A DNA stretch of 64,000 nt from Rhodospirillales bacterium (GCA_023898805.1 CP060260.1:682001-746000), one strand, 5' to 3'. Counted from the stretch's first letter, positions 39,283-48,541 are shown. Notes: generated by a model not told the origin, from the sequence alone. Made by a program: numbers and translations.

Positions 39283-41444
39283 GCCGGAGCCAGAGAGCCG
39301 TCTTCGCCACCTTCCTGTCCATAGCGATAAACAACCCCTGCTGCGGAATCGCGGCAATAGGCGTCCAGATCGACTTTGTTGAGCACCAGCGACAACCCGG
39401 CATACCCCATATCGGCATAGGGCTTGAGCGCGGCAAGCACGGTATCCCGACGCGTACGGTTCCACGCAACGACATACAGCGTCTGGTCGACCATGCGCGC
39501 CAGCACGCGTGAATCCACGAAGGCCAGTGACGACGGCGCGTCAAGAATGACCAGATCGTATTGCTCGCGCAACGTTTCGATCAGCGTTTCCATCCGGCCC
39601 GATGTCAAAAGCGTAAGCGAATAGGACGGCACGGCTTTGGCCGCCAGCAGATGCACGCCCGAAGGATCCTTGCGATAGATCGCATCATCGATATCCAGCC
39701 GCTCGCCAAGGTAATCGGTCAATCCCCGTGCGTTGCCGATACGAAACGCCTTATGCACGCTAGGCCGACGCAAATCGCAATCGACCACGCACACACGCTC
39801 GCCCGCCTTGGCGGCAATCATCGCCAGCATCACGGCAAGCGACGTCTTGCCTTCGTCCGGCAGTGTCGAGGTAAACGCGATCACCCGCGCCCGCCGCCCC
39901 AGCCTGCCGCCCGCCTCGTTGTTCATCTCACTGCGCAAGCGCAGACTGATGCGCAAGCCGCGCAAGGACTCGGCAAGAATGGCGGCAGGATTTTGCATTA
40001 CGCTGTGATGTACGCCATCAGGCGTACGGGCACTAGCCAACGGAACCGCAGCCAGTACGGGATATCCGGTCATCGCCTCAAGCTGGTCGGCGGTGGTGAA
40101 ACCGCGCGCCAGTAAAATGCGCGAAAGCACGAACAAAAACCCACCAGCGAAGCCAACCGCGGCAAGCAGCAAAACCAGCCGCGCCCGCACTGCATTGTCG
40201 GGACGCTCCGGCACCGTTGCCATGCTGATGACCCGGATATCCGCACCCGCCAACTCGCTTTGTGCCATTTCTTCCTGATATTTCATCATAAAATCGGCAT
40301 AAAGCCGGTCATTCGCCGCGATCTGGCTTTCCAGCGTCCGCGTCTGTTCCTGCAAACGGCTGTCAAAATCGATATTGTCGTCTATCGTGGCGACCTGCGA
40401 TTCCAGAGCCGAAAGCTTGGCCTTCGCGGCCTCCAGATTCTGTCCGATCGCGGTGACCGCCAGTTGCGTTTCGCGCACGATCGCGCGGCGCATCCGTGTG
40501 ATTTCGGCTTTCTTGGCGATGATTTTCGGATGCAGATCGCCGTAACGCTCGCTCATCTGCGCAAGCTCGTCCTCAAGCCTGCTCTCGCTTTTTTTGAGCG
40601 CGCTAATGCGCGGCGATTTCAGAACCTCGACAAGCGTCGCGGGCCCGCTGCCGCCATCCTTTTTTATTGCGCCTAATTGTGCCGACAGTGTCGCGATATC
40701 GTTTTGCGTGCGCGCGATGTCGCCATTCAAAAGCGTGATGCGCGCACCCGACAGATCGGCGCCGCCCGGCGCAAGCCGTACATGCGCAACACGAATATCG
40801 CCAAGCGCTTGCCGCGCCGAATCGCCTTCCGCCTTGATGCTTTCAAGCCGCTTGCCCATCCACGCACCGATCTGGCGCGACTGTTCGAAACGCTCGTCCA
40901 CCTTGCGCTCTTGATACGATGCCAGCAGCGCGTTCGCAATCTGCGCCGCGCGCGCCGGATCCGCCGCACGCGCATCCATGTCGATGATACTTGTGCCGCC
41001 ATGCACGTGGACGCTGATCATCCTCCGCAGTCGCCCCATCACGCGCGCGGCCGCCGCGCTTTCGTCACGGTCATGTCTGAATATGCGGGCAAGAAAGCCC
41101 GTGCGCGCGAACACCGGGTCGCGATATAAATTCAGCCGCCCGGCGACCTTGGAAAGCACCGGCACCGACTGCGCGATCGCAACTTCGGATTCCAGCAATC
41201 CGCCTAACAACCTGTCTTGCCGCGCCCCGTCCGCGATCATGATCTGCGCGCGTGCGTTATAAACCGGTGGCAGCGCCAGCCACAGCGCCAACCCAAGCCC
41301 CGCGCCCACAGTCATGCAAAGCAGCGGTATACGCCGCGCGCGCCAAAGCGCGTCGGCCAGCCGCAACCACGCATGCCCCGCATACGCGCCGCGCGCGCGC
41401 AAAACCGCGCCGTCACGCACCGGAACCTCGCTGAACATGCTCAT
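39279..41444 (-). CDS. Exopolysaccharide chain-length/tyrosine-kinase protein (Wzc/GumC type)
   Basis: This inner-membrane protein controls polymerisation and export of a surface polysaccharide. The 721-residue product has a Wzz-type N-terminal domain with membrane helices near 40-60 and 430-450, long coiled coils (about 190-400), and a C-terminal BY-kinase domain: Walker A 'LPDEGKTS' (Lys533), Walker A' 'VVDCDLRRP' and Walker B 'LVILDAPS'. The C-terminal tail has only a few Tyr residues instead of a dense Tyr cluster. The ATG overlaps the stop codon of the Wza-like gene. Confidence 0.9.
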   Translation of the reverse strand: MSMFSEVPVRDGAVLRARGAYAGHAWLRLADALWRARRIPLLCMTVGAGLGLALWLALPPVYNARAQIMIADGARQDRLLGGLLESEVAIAQSVPVLSKVAGRLNLYRDPVFARTGFLARIFRHDRDESAAAARVMGRLRRMISVHVHGGTSIIDMDARAADPARAAQIANALLASYQERKVDERFEQSRQIGAWMGKRLESIKAEGDSARQALGDIRVAHVRLAPGGADLSGARITLLNGDIARTQNDIATLSAQLGAIKKDGGSGPATLVEVLKSPRISALKKSESRLEDELAQMSERYGDLHPKIIAKKAEITRMRRAIVRETQLAVTAIGQNLEAAKAKLSALESQVATIDDNIDFDSRLQEQTRTLESQIAANDRLYADFMMKYQEEMAQSELAGADIRVISMATVPERPDNAVRARLVLLLAAVGFAGGFLFVLSRILLARGFTTADQLEAMTGYPVLAAVPLASARTPDGVHHSVMQNPAAILAESLRGLRISLRLRSEMNNEAGGRLGRRARVIAFTSTLPDEGKTSLAVMLAMIAAKAGERVCVVDCDLRRPSVHKAFRIGNARGLTDYLGERLDIDDAIYRKDPSGVHLLAAKAVPSYSLTLLTSGRMETLIETLREQYDLVILDAPSSLAFVDSRVLARMVDQTLYVVAWNRTRRDTVLAALKPYADMGYAGLSLVLNKVDLDAYCRDSAAGVVYRYGQEGGEDGSLAPA

Positions 41445-41824
41445 GACGCCCCGCGGCTTTTAAGTTCGACCGTGACGTTTGGATTTTTAAGGTAACCGGC
41501 GCGATACGCCCCGGCGATGTCGCCGGGCAGGGATTCCAGCGTCTGTCCCGCCGCCTCCACCGCGCCGATCAACGGCATGGCGATTTCGCCATCTTCCCCG
41601 ACGATGTAATCGCCGCTCAAATCGCTTTCACCGAAAACCGTGACCTTAAGCACGTCGCCCGTGACAATCACATGTGGCACGCTGGAAACGGGTTGTGGCT
41701 TGTGGAGCGCATCAACCGCCATCGGCGCGGCGGGCGCGCAGGCATGGTTACAGCATCCGGCCAGCACCAGCACGCCGAATATCATCAGATATTTTGAAAC
41801 ACGGTGGATAAAAATTGACATCAT
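41441..41824 (-). CDS. Short Wza-like polysaccharide export lipoprotein
   Basis: The 127-residue product has a lipoprotein signal with lipobox LAGC (Cys24) and one polysaccharide-export domain ('VIVTGDVLKVTVFGESDLSGDYIV...GEIAMPLIGAVEAAG'). Full-length Wza proteins have about 370 residues with further SLBB domains and a C-terminal pore helix; these are absent here. It may form a minimal export outer-membrane component or act with another pore. It is coupled to the Wzc-like gene by a 4-base overlap. Confidence 0.82.
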   Translation of the reverse strand: MMSIFIHRVSKYLMIFGVLVLAGCCNHACAPAAPMAVDALHKPQPVSSVPHVIVTGDVLKVTVFGESDLSGDYIVGEDGEIAMPLIGAVEAAGQTLESLPGDIAGAYRAGYLKNPNVTVELKSRGAS

Positions 41825-41893
41825 GTTGGAATCGAAAGGGGAAAAGCTGACCACTTATCCACAATTGTGCCGTATTCGCGAATGATTACCAAG

Positions 41894-41943
41894 TCCGGCA
41901 TAAGAAATTTTATGCCGGAAAACCAGGGTCGTACGGCCGTACG
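41894..41943. repeat. Two adjacent hairpins upstream of wza
   Basis: A perfect 10-bp stem TCCGGCATAA / TTATGCCGGA (41894-41903 with 41910-41919, loop GAAATT) is followed by a 14-base perfect palindrome CGTACGGCCGTACG (41930-41943). Both lie in the gene-free region between the Wza-like gene and pmbA, directly before the multi-hairpin repeat. They could be operator-like sites for the wza-wzc unit on the minus strand, or part of the repeat's flank. Confidence 0.5.
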
Positions 41944-42061
41944 TCATACCGATTCTCATTCATTATATGAGAATCGGTATGAGGGTTGCGACTGCAACCC
42001 GCGCGATAGCGCGAAGCCTCTCGTGGCGTCTGAACGCTTTCGTCATCGCATGATGACGAAA
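41944..42061 (+). repeat. Multi-hairpin dispersed repeat, copy 1
   Basis: Four successive hairpins occur in about 118 bases: a 16-bp stem (41944-41959 with 41967-41982), GGGTTGC-GACT-GCAACCC (41983-42000), CGCGC-GATA-GCGCG (42000-42013), and the 10-bp stem TTTCGTCATC / GATGACGAAA (42038-42061). A second copy lies at 54152-54268 in the same orientation, with conserved spacers (GAAGCCT, GCGTCTGAA). No ORF is supported inside it. It lies 3' of pmbA and 5' of wza. Confidence 0.8.
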
Positions 42062-42066
42062 CAATA

Positions 42067-43422
42067 TCAGCGCGTTGCCACGGTCATGCCCATGACCAGA
42101 AGCGAAGGGGAATCGACGCCATCGCGGAATTCGAGGTCGTCCGCCGGAACCATGTTGAGAAACATGTCCTTGAGGTTTCCCGCAATGGTCATCTCGGCGA
42201 CGGGATGGACAACTTTACCGCCGCGTATCCAGAATCCAGATGCACCGCGAGAATAATCCCCTGTGGAAAGCGAGATGCTCGCCCCCATCAGCTCGGTCAC
42301 CAAAAACCCCTCGTCGATACCCGCGATCATGTCGTCACGCGTGACGGTACCCGCCGCGATCCAAAGATTGGACGGGTTTGGTCCCGGCGGTGACGAAAGC
42401 CCGCGCGAAGCATGACCGCTCGGCGTAAGACCAAGCCGCCCCGCCGAACGCAAATCGAGGTATAGCCCGTTCAACACCCCGTTTTCGACCATCGCCCGCC
42501 GCGCGACCGGCAAGCTTTCCGCGTCGAACGGCACCGACCGCAGGCCGCGCGGCTTAAGCGGGTCGTCAATCACCGTGATCGCGGATGCGCACACTGCCGT
42601 ACCGATACGTTCCTGCCAGAAACTTGTACCTTTGGCCTGGCGCGGCCCGGAAATCGCGCGTGAAAGCGTCCGCAAAAGCGATGCCGCGATCCGTCGATCG
42701 AACACCACCGGAAACGCACCAGTTTTTCCCGGTCTGGCACCCAGCCGCGCCAGTGTACGTGTGGCGGCGCGTAAGCCCACCGATTCTGGTTTTTCAAGAT
42801 CCGTGGCATAGGTGGCCTGAGCCGAGGCATGATCGGTTTCCATCCCGTCGCCCTTGCCAGCGATCACGCCCAACGAAACATGCGTGCCGCCATGCGCATA
42901 ACCGCCGCTGAAACCCGTACTGGTCGAAAGCCCGATCCAATGCACGGATTGTCCGGCCCCGGCACCATCGGAATTGGTGATGCCAGACTGTGCCAGCGCC
43001 GCATCCTCGGCTGCGCGCGCAAGATCGCCAAGCTGCGCGACCGAAAGTGCGGGCGCGGCATCGTACAGGTCTGGAATAATCCATCCGCGCGCCATTTCCG
43101 CAGGTTCCGCCAGTCGCGTGAAAGGATCTTCCGGTACCGCGCCGCACATCGCGCTCACCTGCTCGGCCAGCCGTTGCAGGCCTTCAGGGCTGGTGTCCGC
43201 GCTCGACCCATAGGCCTGCCGTTTGCCCTTGAACACGCGCAAACCAACGCCGAAACTTTCGGCCCGCGCTGCATCCTCAAGCGCACCTTTGCGCACGCTG
43301 ACATCCAGCGTCTGCGCGCGCATGGCCACGACGTCCGCCGCTTCGGCCCCTGCCGCGCGGGCAAGACGCAAAAGCTGTTCGCGAATGCCGCGATCCGGGT
43401 CTGGCTCGTAAGACATCAGCAT
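42067..43422 (-). CDS. pmbA: TldD/PmbA-family metalloprotease subunit (PmbA/TldE)
   Basis: TldD and PmbA form a heteromeric protease that processes small peptides and some modified natural products. The 451-residue product has the family N-terminal domain and the 'TSTGFSGGYAHGG' and 'GASGFWIRGGKV' regions. It lacks the HExxxH zinc motif of TldD, as expected for PmbA. No TldD partner is encoded nearby. It is followed by the multi-hairpin repeat. Confidence 0.88.
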   Translation of the reverse strand: MLMSYEPDPDRGIREQLLRLARAAGAEAADVVAMRAQTLDVSVRKGALEDAARAESFGVGLRVFKGKRQAYGSSADTSPEGLQRLAEQVSAMCGAVPEDPFTRLAEPAEMARGWIIPDLYDAAPALSVAQLGDLARAAEDAALAQSGITNSDGAGAGQSVHWIGLSTSTGFSGGYAHGGTHVSLGVIAGKGDGMETDHASAQATYATDLEKPESVGLRAATRTLARLGARPGKTGAFPVVFDRRIAASLLRTLSRAISGPRQAKGTSFWQERIGTAVCASAITVIDDPLKPRGLRSVPFDAESLPVARRAMVENGVLNGLYLDLRSAGRLGLTPSGHASRGLSSPPGPNPSNLWIAAGTVTRDDMIAGIDEGFLVTELMGASISLSTGDYSRGASGFWIRGGKVVHPVAEMTIAGNLKDMFLNMVPADDLEFRDGVDSPSLLVMGMTVATR

Positions 43423-43430
43423 GAAATGTG

Positions 43431-44252
43431 TCAGGAATCGCGTCCGACAATATGCTCGATCGGCGTTTCGCCCGAAGGAACGGAAAGAAGCGAAATCTTT
43501 AGAATCGCGCGCGTCGGCGTGGTCGAGATCAGGTCGTGATTCTCTTTAAGCGACTCGGCAAAACGGTTGGCGGCCAGAAATGGCTCGTCCTCGCGCGATG
43601 GCCGTGACAGCAAAAGGCAAAATTGCGCGGACCTGATATGCCCGGCGATATCAGACGTACGGCGCGTACGGCTAATTGTCTTGCGCAGATTGCCGGCGAC
43701 TTCCGCCGCGGCCTCAGCCCCATCCTTGGCGGCGATCTGGTCGAGATTTTCAACCTCGATGAAAATAAAGAATGATTCCTCGCCGTGCCGGTCTGCACGG
43801 TCAAGAGAGGTGATCCAGAGCTGGTTGAACGCGGATTTCGCGATGATCCCGTTTTTGGAGGGGAAATCCTCCGACTCGTCGGCCATCAACCGTGAGATTT
43901 TGGAAATCGAGGCCGCATCGCGCGCGGCCTTGAGCGCTTTCGCATCGTCGATCGGCTTTTGCAGTATGGCATTTCCGCCCGCCGCCAGCGCCTGAGCCCG
44001 GGTAAGATTGTGCGTAATCAGCACGAACGGCGGAAACGCCCCGGTGCTGCGCCGCACGCCGACGATGAAAGAGCGCATTTCGTTCTGCGGTACGGGGTCA
44101 TAAAAAATAACGTCGAAATCTTCCTTGCGGATCAGTTCGATGGCGCTGTTCTTGATCGGCTCCACCGCAACGCGGTTGCGCCCCTCGTCTTCCAGTAGAC
44201 CGCGCAGGTGCTCGCAGGAATCACGGTCACGGTCGATAATCAGGATGTTCAT
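43431..44252 (-). CDS. Receiver domain fused to a degenerate GGDEF-like domain
   Basis: The 273-residue product starts with a response-regulator receiver (1-115) with the acidic pair at Asp7/Asp9, phospho-acceptor Asp52 and Lys99 in QKP. The second half follows the GGDEF fold, but the signature GGDEF is replaced by RSAQF (207-211), so diguanylate cyclase activity is not expected. It could be a phosphorylation-controlled scaffold or a c-di-GMP/GTP sensor. No histidine kinase is adjacent. It lies just upstream of pmbA with an 8-base gap. Confidence 0.75.
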   Translation of the reverse strand: MNILIIDRDRDSCEHLRGLLEDEGRNRVAVEPIKNSAIELIRKEDFDVIFYDPVPQNEMRSFIVGVRRSTGAFPPFVLITHNLTRAQALAAGGNAILQKPIDDAKALKAARDAASISKISRLMADESEDFPSKNGIIAKSAFNQLWITSLDRADRHGEESFFIFIEVENLDQIAAKDGAEAAAEVAGNLRKTISRTRRTSDIAGHIRSAQFCLLLSRPSREDEPFLAANRFAESLKENHDLISTTPTRAILKISLLSVPSGETPIEHIVGRDS

Positions 44253-44406
44253 GGTGCGGGCATCCGGCAGGAAAGGGTTGTTTCGGCCACGGCAGGACCG
44301 GCAATCCCGCTATTCTATCAGCCAATTGACAGGCCTGACAATGCAGGTTAAGGAAAGGGCGCATTTTTTAACGGACGGTTTGGTAAGTAAGCCGACCAAA
44401 TAGAAT

Positions 44407-44491
44407 GCCCAGATGGCGGAATTGGTAGACGCGCAGGTTTCAGGTACCTGTGCCGCGAGGCGTGGAGGTTCGAGTCCTCTTCTGGGCACCA
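44407..44491 (+). tRNA. tRNA-Leu (anticodon CAG)
   Basis: The sequence folds as a class II tRNA with a long variable arm: acceptor GCCCAGA / TCTGGGC, anticodon stem CAGGT / ACCTG with loop TTCAGGT (anticodon CAG), T-arm GGAGG-TTCGAGT-CCTCT, and an encoded CCA end (44489-44491). A TTGACA lies upstream at 44326, but no good -10 box is present at the right distance. Confidence 0.96.
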
Positions 44492-44528
44492 TACTTCAAG
44501 GCCACCCGAATACGATTGGAAACATCCC

Positions 44529-45143
44529 ATGGCCATTCATCTGCATCACGGCGACCTGCCCGACGGATTATCCTTCGGCCCCGCGATCGCGGTGGACACC
44601 GAAACCTTGGGCCTGAAGCCAAAACGCGACCGGCTGTGCCTGGTTCAGATCTCGGGCGGTGACGGTGACGCGCATCTGGTCAAGCTAGGCCCCGACGATT
44701 ACGAGGATGCAAAAAACCTCAAGGCCGTACTGGCAAGCCCGCGCCTGCTCAAAATCTTTCATTTCGCCCGCTTCGACATCGCGGTGATACAACATTATCT
44801 GGGCGTGCGCACCACGCCCGTCTATTGCACCAAACTAGCGGCTAAACTGACCCGCACCTATACCGAGCGCAACGGCCTTAAGGAGCTGCTACGCGACCTT
44901 TTGCAGGTTGAAATCAGCAAGCAGCAACAGACTTCGGACTGGGGTGCGGACACGCTTTCCGACGAACAGTTGCAATACGCCGCCAACGACGTCCTGCACC
45001 TCCACGCGCTTAAAGAAAAACTCGACGTGCTTTTAAAGCGCGAGGAACGCGACCGTCTGGCGCAGGAATGTTTCGACTTCCTGCCCACCCGCGCCGAGCT
45101 TGATCTTCTTGAATGGGAAGATCCGGATATTTTCGCGCATTGA
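44529..45143 (+). CDS. RNase D-like 3'-5' exonuclease
   Basis: The 204-residue product is a single DEDD exonuclease domain: 'AVDTETLGL' (motif I), 'HFARFDIAVI' (motif II) and 'YAANDVLHL' (motif III, DEDDy type). It lacks the HRDC domains of full-length RNase D, as is usual for this short alphaproteobacterial form, which probably trims tRNA or other small RNA 3' ends. It follows the tRNA-Leu gene by 37 bases. Confidence 0.9.
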   Translation: MAIHLHHGDLPDGLSFGPAIAVDTETLGLKPKRDRLCLVQISGGDGDAHLVKLGPDDYEDAKNLKAVLASPRLLKIFHFARFDIAVIQHYLGVRTTPVYCTKLAAKLTRTYTERNGLKELLRDLLQVEISKQQQTSDWGADTLSDEQLQYAANDVLHLHALKEKLDVLLKREERDRLAQECFDFLPTRAELDLLEWEDPDIFAH

Positions 45144-45151
45144 TACCCCCG

Positions 45152-46123
45152 ATGAAAGACGCCCTCGATACCGCCCGCGCCGCCATCCTCGCCGAACGCG
45201 ACGGGTTGGGTGCGTTGGCGGATGCGCTTGACCGACGTTTTGTGCACGCGATCGAAACACTGGAAAAGGCGCTCAAAACAGGCGGTCGCGTCATCATCAC
45301 CGGCATGGGAAAATCCGGCCACATCGCGCGCAAGATCGCCGCGACCATGGCATCGACCGGCAGCCCGGCGCAATACGTCCACCCCGCCGAGGCCAGCCAC
45401 GGCGATCTGGGCATGATCACCGAACGCGATGCGGTGATCGCGATTTCCAATTCCGGCGAAGCGCCTGAGCTTTCCGACATCATCGCCTATACCCGCCGTT
45501 TCGGTATTCCGTTGATCGGCATAAGCGCGAAACCGGCATCGACTCTGGCCCAGCATTCCGACGTTGTGCTGGCCCTGCCCGACATGCCCGAGGCCTGCCC
45601 CAACGGTCTGGCCCCGACCACTTCGACCACCACCGCTATGGCGCTGGGCGACGCGCTGGCGGTCACGCTTTTTGAACGTCGCGGCCTGACTCCGGAACAG
45701 TATCGCGTCTTTCATCCCGGCGGAAAGCTGGGCCAACGCCTGAAAAAGGTTTCGGACCTGATGGACCCGCTGGCCGATCTTCCGGTCATTGCCGCCGCCA
45801 CCACAATGGACAGGGCGTTATTGGTGATGACGGAAAAGAATCTAGGTTGCGTCATCGTCGAGGACGAAAAAGGCACGGTCGCAGGCATCATCACCGACGG
45901 CGACCTGAAACGGCATATGTCACCGACGCTGCTCACCCAAACCGCGGGCGCGGTGATGACGGCCAACCCGAAATCCATCGCCCCCGACGCGCTGGCGGCC
46001 GAGGCGGTGGACATGATGCTCAGGACCTTCAAAACCCCAATCACCAGCCTTTTGGTGATGAAGGATGGCCGCCTTGCGGGCCTGATCCGCCTTCAGACCT
46101 GCTTGCAGGCTGGCGTTCTGTGA
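45152..46123 (+). CDS. kdsD: Arabinose-5-phosphate isomerase (KpsF/GutQ/KdsD)
   Basis: KdsD interconverts ribulose-5-phosphate and arabinose-5-phosphate, the first step in Kdo synthesis for LPS. The 323-residue product has an N-terminal SIS sugar-isomerase domain ('GMGKSGHIARKIAATMASTG' split by the phosphate-binding loop) and two CBS domains at the C-terminus. The start is 8 bases after the RNase D-like stop codon. It precedes lptC, linking LPS precursor synthesis to export. Confidence 0.93.
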   Translation: MKDALDTARAAILAERDGLGALADALDRRFVHAIETLEKALKTGGRVIITGMGKSGHIARKIAATMASTGSPAQYVHPAEASHGDLGMITERDAVIAISNSGEAPELSDIIAYTRRFGIPLIGISAKPASTLAQHSDVVLALPDMPEACPNGLAPTTSTTTAMALGDALAVTLFERRGLTPEQYRVFHPGGKLGQRLKKVSDLMDPLADLPVIAAATTMDRALLVMTEKNLGCVIVEDEKGTVAGIITDGDLKRHMSPTLLTQTAGAVMTANPKSIAPDALAAEAVDMMLRTFKTPITSLLVMKDGRLAGLIRLQTCLQAGVL

Positions 46124-46144
46124 CCGCCGCGATATAACAGGGTT

Positions 46145-46897
46145 ATGGCCGAATCCACCGAAAAAGGACCACAAAGCGATGCCCCCCCGCCCATACGGCT
46201 GGAGGCACTGACCGATCGCCGCCGCAATATTCGCTTTGCCCCGGCCGAACGCGCCTATTCGCGCTTTGTCCACCATTTGCGCCGCATCCTCCCGATGACA
46301 GCATTGGGCATCCTGGGCGTTGTCATGATCTGGCCCAAAATCGAAACCGAATTGGCACAGCGCCGCTTCGCGCCCTCCAGACTGGACAAGGCCGCGCTGG
46401 AAAAGGCCGCATCCGAAAACCGGCTGATCGGGGCGGATTTTTCGGCCCTCGACTCCAATGGTCGCCCGTTTAGCATTATTGCGAAACAGGCGATTCAAAA
46501 GAACGACGACCCGGATACAGTGATTCTGGAAGACCCGCGCGGTACGTTGCGCCTAAACGCGGATACCACCCTCTCCGCACAGGCGAAACAGGGTCTGTAC
46601 GCGCAGGAAAGTCGGCACCTGACCCTTGAATCCGATGTCGTGCTGACCCGTTCCGACGGCACGACTATGACCACGCAAGAGCTTTTCGTGGATCTGATGA
46701 CCAATGATTCCCACACAAACATGCCGGTTGCGATCGACGGGCCGCAAGGCCACCTGACCGCGCAGGGTATGGATATGACCGATGGCGGTGCGGTGACGAT
46801 CTTTGCCGGCCCGGCGAAACTGATTTTATATTCCACTGGCGACACGCCAAACCCGGCGCCAAGCCAGACCGCCACTGAACCGAAAGGCAAGCCATGA
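46145..46897 (+). CDS. lptC: LPS export protein LptC
   Basis: LptC is the inner-membrane anchored periplasmic bridge that hands LPS from LptBFG to LptA. The 250-residue product has one membrane helix (about 47-65) and a beta-jellyroll OstA-like periplasmic domain ('DSNGRPFSIIAKQAIQ'). A roughly 45-residue N-terminal cytoplasmic segment precedes the helix. It overlaps lptA by 4 bases. Confidence 0.88.
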   Translation: MAESTEKGPQSDAPPPIRLEALTDRRRNIRFAPAERAYSRFVHHLRRILPMTALGILGVVMIWPKIETELAQRRFAPSRLDKAALEKAASENRLIGADFSALDSNGRPFSIIAKQAIQKNDDPDTVILEDPRGTLRLNADTTLSAQAKQGLYAQESRHLTLESDVVLTRSDGTTMTTQELFVDLMTNDSHTNMPVAIDGPQGHLTAQGMDMTDGGAVTIFAGPAKLILYSTGDTPNPAPSQTATEPKGKP

Positions 46898-47715
46898 CCG
46901 TGATGCCGTTCCGTATTGCCTTGATCGTGCTGACCCTGCTGTACGCAGGCGCGGCGGGCGCGCAGGATTTCAAGCCCTCGAAGGAACCGATCGAGGTGAC
47001 GGCGAAAAAATCGCTGGAATGGAACCGCAACAAGAAACTTTATATCGCACGCGGGCTTGCGGTCGCGAAACAGGGTACGAGCGAACTGCACGGCGACACG
47101 CTGACCGCGAAATACGTCGATGGCAAGACCGGCAAGGGATCGACCATTACCCGTATCGACGCGGCGGGCAATGTCACCGTCGTCTCCGACGGCTCCACCG
47201 CCACCGGCGATCAGGGCTATTACGACGTCGCGAGCGGCTATGCCGAATTGACCGGCAGCAATCTGAAACTGACCTCGAACGGCGGCGATACCGTTACCGC
47301 CCGCGACAAACTCACCTATGAAGCCGGCGCAAACCAGGCGAATGCGTACGGCAACGCGCGTGCCACCCGCGGCAGCGACGTCATCACCGCCGACCGTCTG
47401 ATCGGCCGCTTTGAAAAAGCCTCGGACGGCACCTCGAAAATGAAGGAGATGGAGGCCATAGGCAACGTCGTTATCACCACGCCGACCGATGTACTGCATG
47501 GCGATCGTGGCATCTATTACGCCGCCAGCAACACTGCGACCGTGACCGGGCACGTACGCATCGACCGCGGCCCGAACGTGATTACCGGCGCACGCGGCGA
47601 AATCGACATGAACACCAATATTTCCAAAATATTCGGCGGCCCGGCTACGACCGGAACTGGCGCAACCAGCGACGATGGCCGCGTACGCGGGGTATTTTAC
47701 CCCGACTCGCAATGA
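46894..47715 (+). CDS. lptA: LPS transport periplasmic protein LptA
   Basis: LptA oligomers form the periplasmic bridge carrying LPS to LptDE. The 273-residue product has a signal peptide ending near residue 23 and an OstA beta-jellyroll with repeating strands ('YIARGLAVAKQG', 'LHGDTLTAKYVD'). It is somewhat longer than E. coli LptA (185 residues), as often in alphaproteobacteria. Confidence 0.9.
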   Translation: MTVMPFRIALIVLTLLYAGAAGAQDFKPSKEPIEVTAKKSLEWNRNKKLYIARGLAVAKQGTSELHGDTLTAKYVDGKTGKGSTITRIDAAGNVTVVSDGSTATGDQGYYDVASGYAELTGSNLKLTSNGGDTVTARDKLTYEAGANQANAYGNARATRGSDVITADRLIGRFEKASDGTSKMKEMEAIGNVVITTPTDVLHGDRGIYYAASNTATVTGHVRIDRGPNVITGARGEIDMNTNISKIFGGPATTGTGATSDDGRVRGVFYPDSQ

Positions 47716-47764
47716 ACCGCATGAAAGTTGACGGATTTCGGGTCCTGATCTATCCCTTAAGGCG

Positions 47765-48541
47765 ATGAACGCAAGCGCGAACACACAAGCGAAAAACAAG
47801 GCGCGTCTGCGCCCGGTCGAACCCGGCCTGTCCGCCCTGCATATCGCCAAGTCATACAAGAAGCGCCCGGTGCTGCGCGACGTGTCCGTGCGCGTTGAAC
47901 GCGGCGAATCGGTCGCGCTGCTTGGTCCTAACGGCGCGGGCAAGACAACGCTGTTCTACATCATGACCGGGCTGATCCACGCCGATGGGGGCAACATCCT
48001 GATCGACGGACAGGACATCACCCGCCTGCCGATGTACCGCCGCGCCCGTTTGGGCATCGGTTATCTGCCGCAGGAAGCCTCGATCTTTCGCGGCCTCGAC
48101 GTCGAAGACAATATCCGCGCGGTCCTTCAGGGCGGCGACCTGAGCGACGCCGACCAAAACCGCTTTCTTGAAGAATTGCTGGAGGAATTTTCGATCGCGC
48201 ATTTGCGGCACACCCCCTCGGTCGCCCTCTCCGGCGGCGAGCGGCGGCGGCTGGAAATCGCGCGCGCGCTGGCCTGCCGCCCGAAATTCATGCTGCTTGA
48301 CGAACCGCTGGCGGGCATCGATCCGATCGCGGTGGGCGACATCCGTATGCTGATCGCCTATCTCAAGACACGCGGGATCGGCGTACTGATCACCGACCAC
48401 AACGTGCGCGAGGCGCTGGATATCGTCGACCGCGCCTATATCCTGCACGATGGCCAGGTACTGACCGAAGGCAGCCCGCACGAAATTGTCGCGCATGACG
48501 AGGTCAAGCGCGTCTATCTGGGTGAAAAATTCTCGCTCTGA
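47765..48541 (+). CDS. lptB: LPS export ABC transporter ATPase LptB
   Basis: LptB powers LPS extraction from the inner membrane. The 258-residue product has Walker A GPNGAGKTT, the Q-loop in LPQEAS, signature LSGGERRR, Walker B FMLLDEPLAGID and the H-loop in ITDHNV. LptF and LptG are not encoded in this window. It precedes rpoN in the order conserved across proteobacteria. Confidence 0.95.
   Translation: MNASANTQAKNKARLRPVEPGLSALHIAKSYKKRPVLRDVSVRVERGESVALLGPNGAGKTTLFYIMTGLIHADGGNILIDGQDITRLPMYRRARLGIGYLPQEASIFRGLDVEDNIRAVLQGGDLSDADQNRFLEELLEEFSIAHLRHTPSVALSGGERRRLEIARALACRPKFMLLDEPLAGIDPIAVGDIRMLIAYLKTRGIGVLITDHNVREALDIVDRAYILHDGQVLTEGSPHEIVAHDEVKRVYLGEKFSL

Noticed and set aside
44326..44354. 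TTGACA upstream of tRNA-Leu as a promoter
   Set aside because: The -35 is perfect, but the sequence at the -10 distance (TAAGGA) does not resemble TATAAT.
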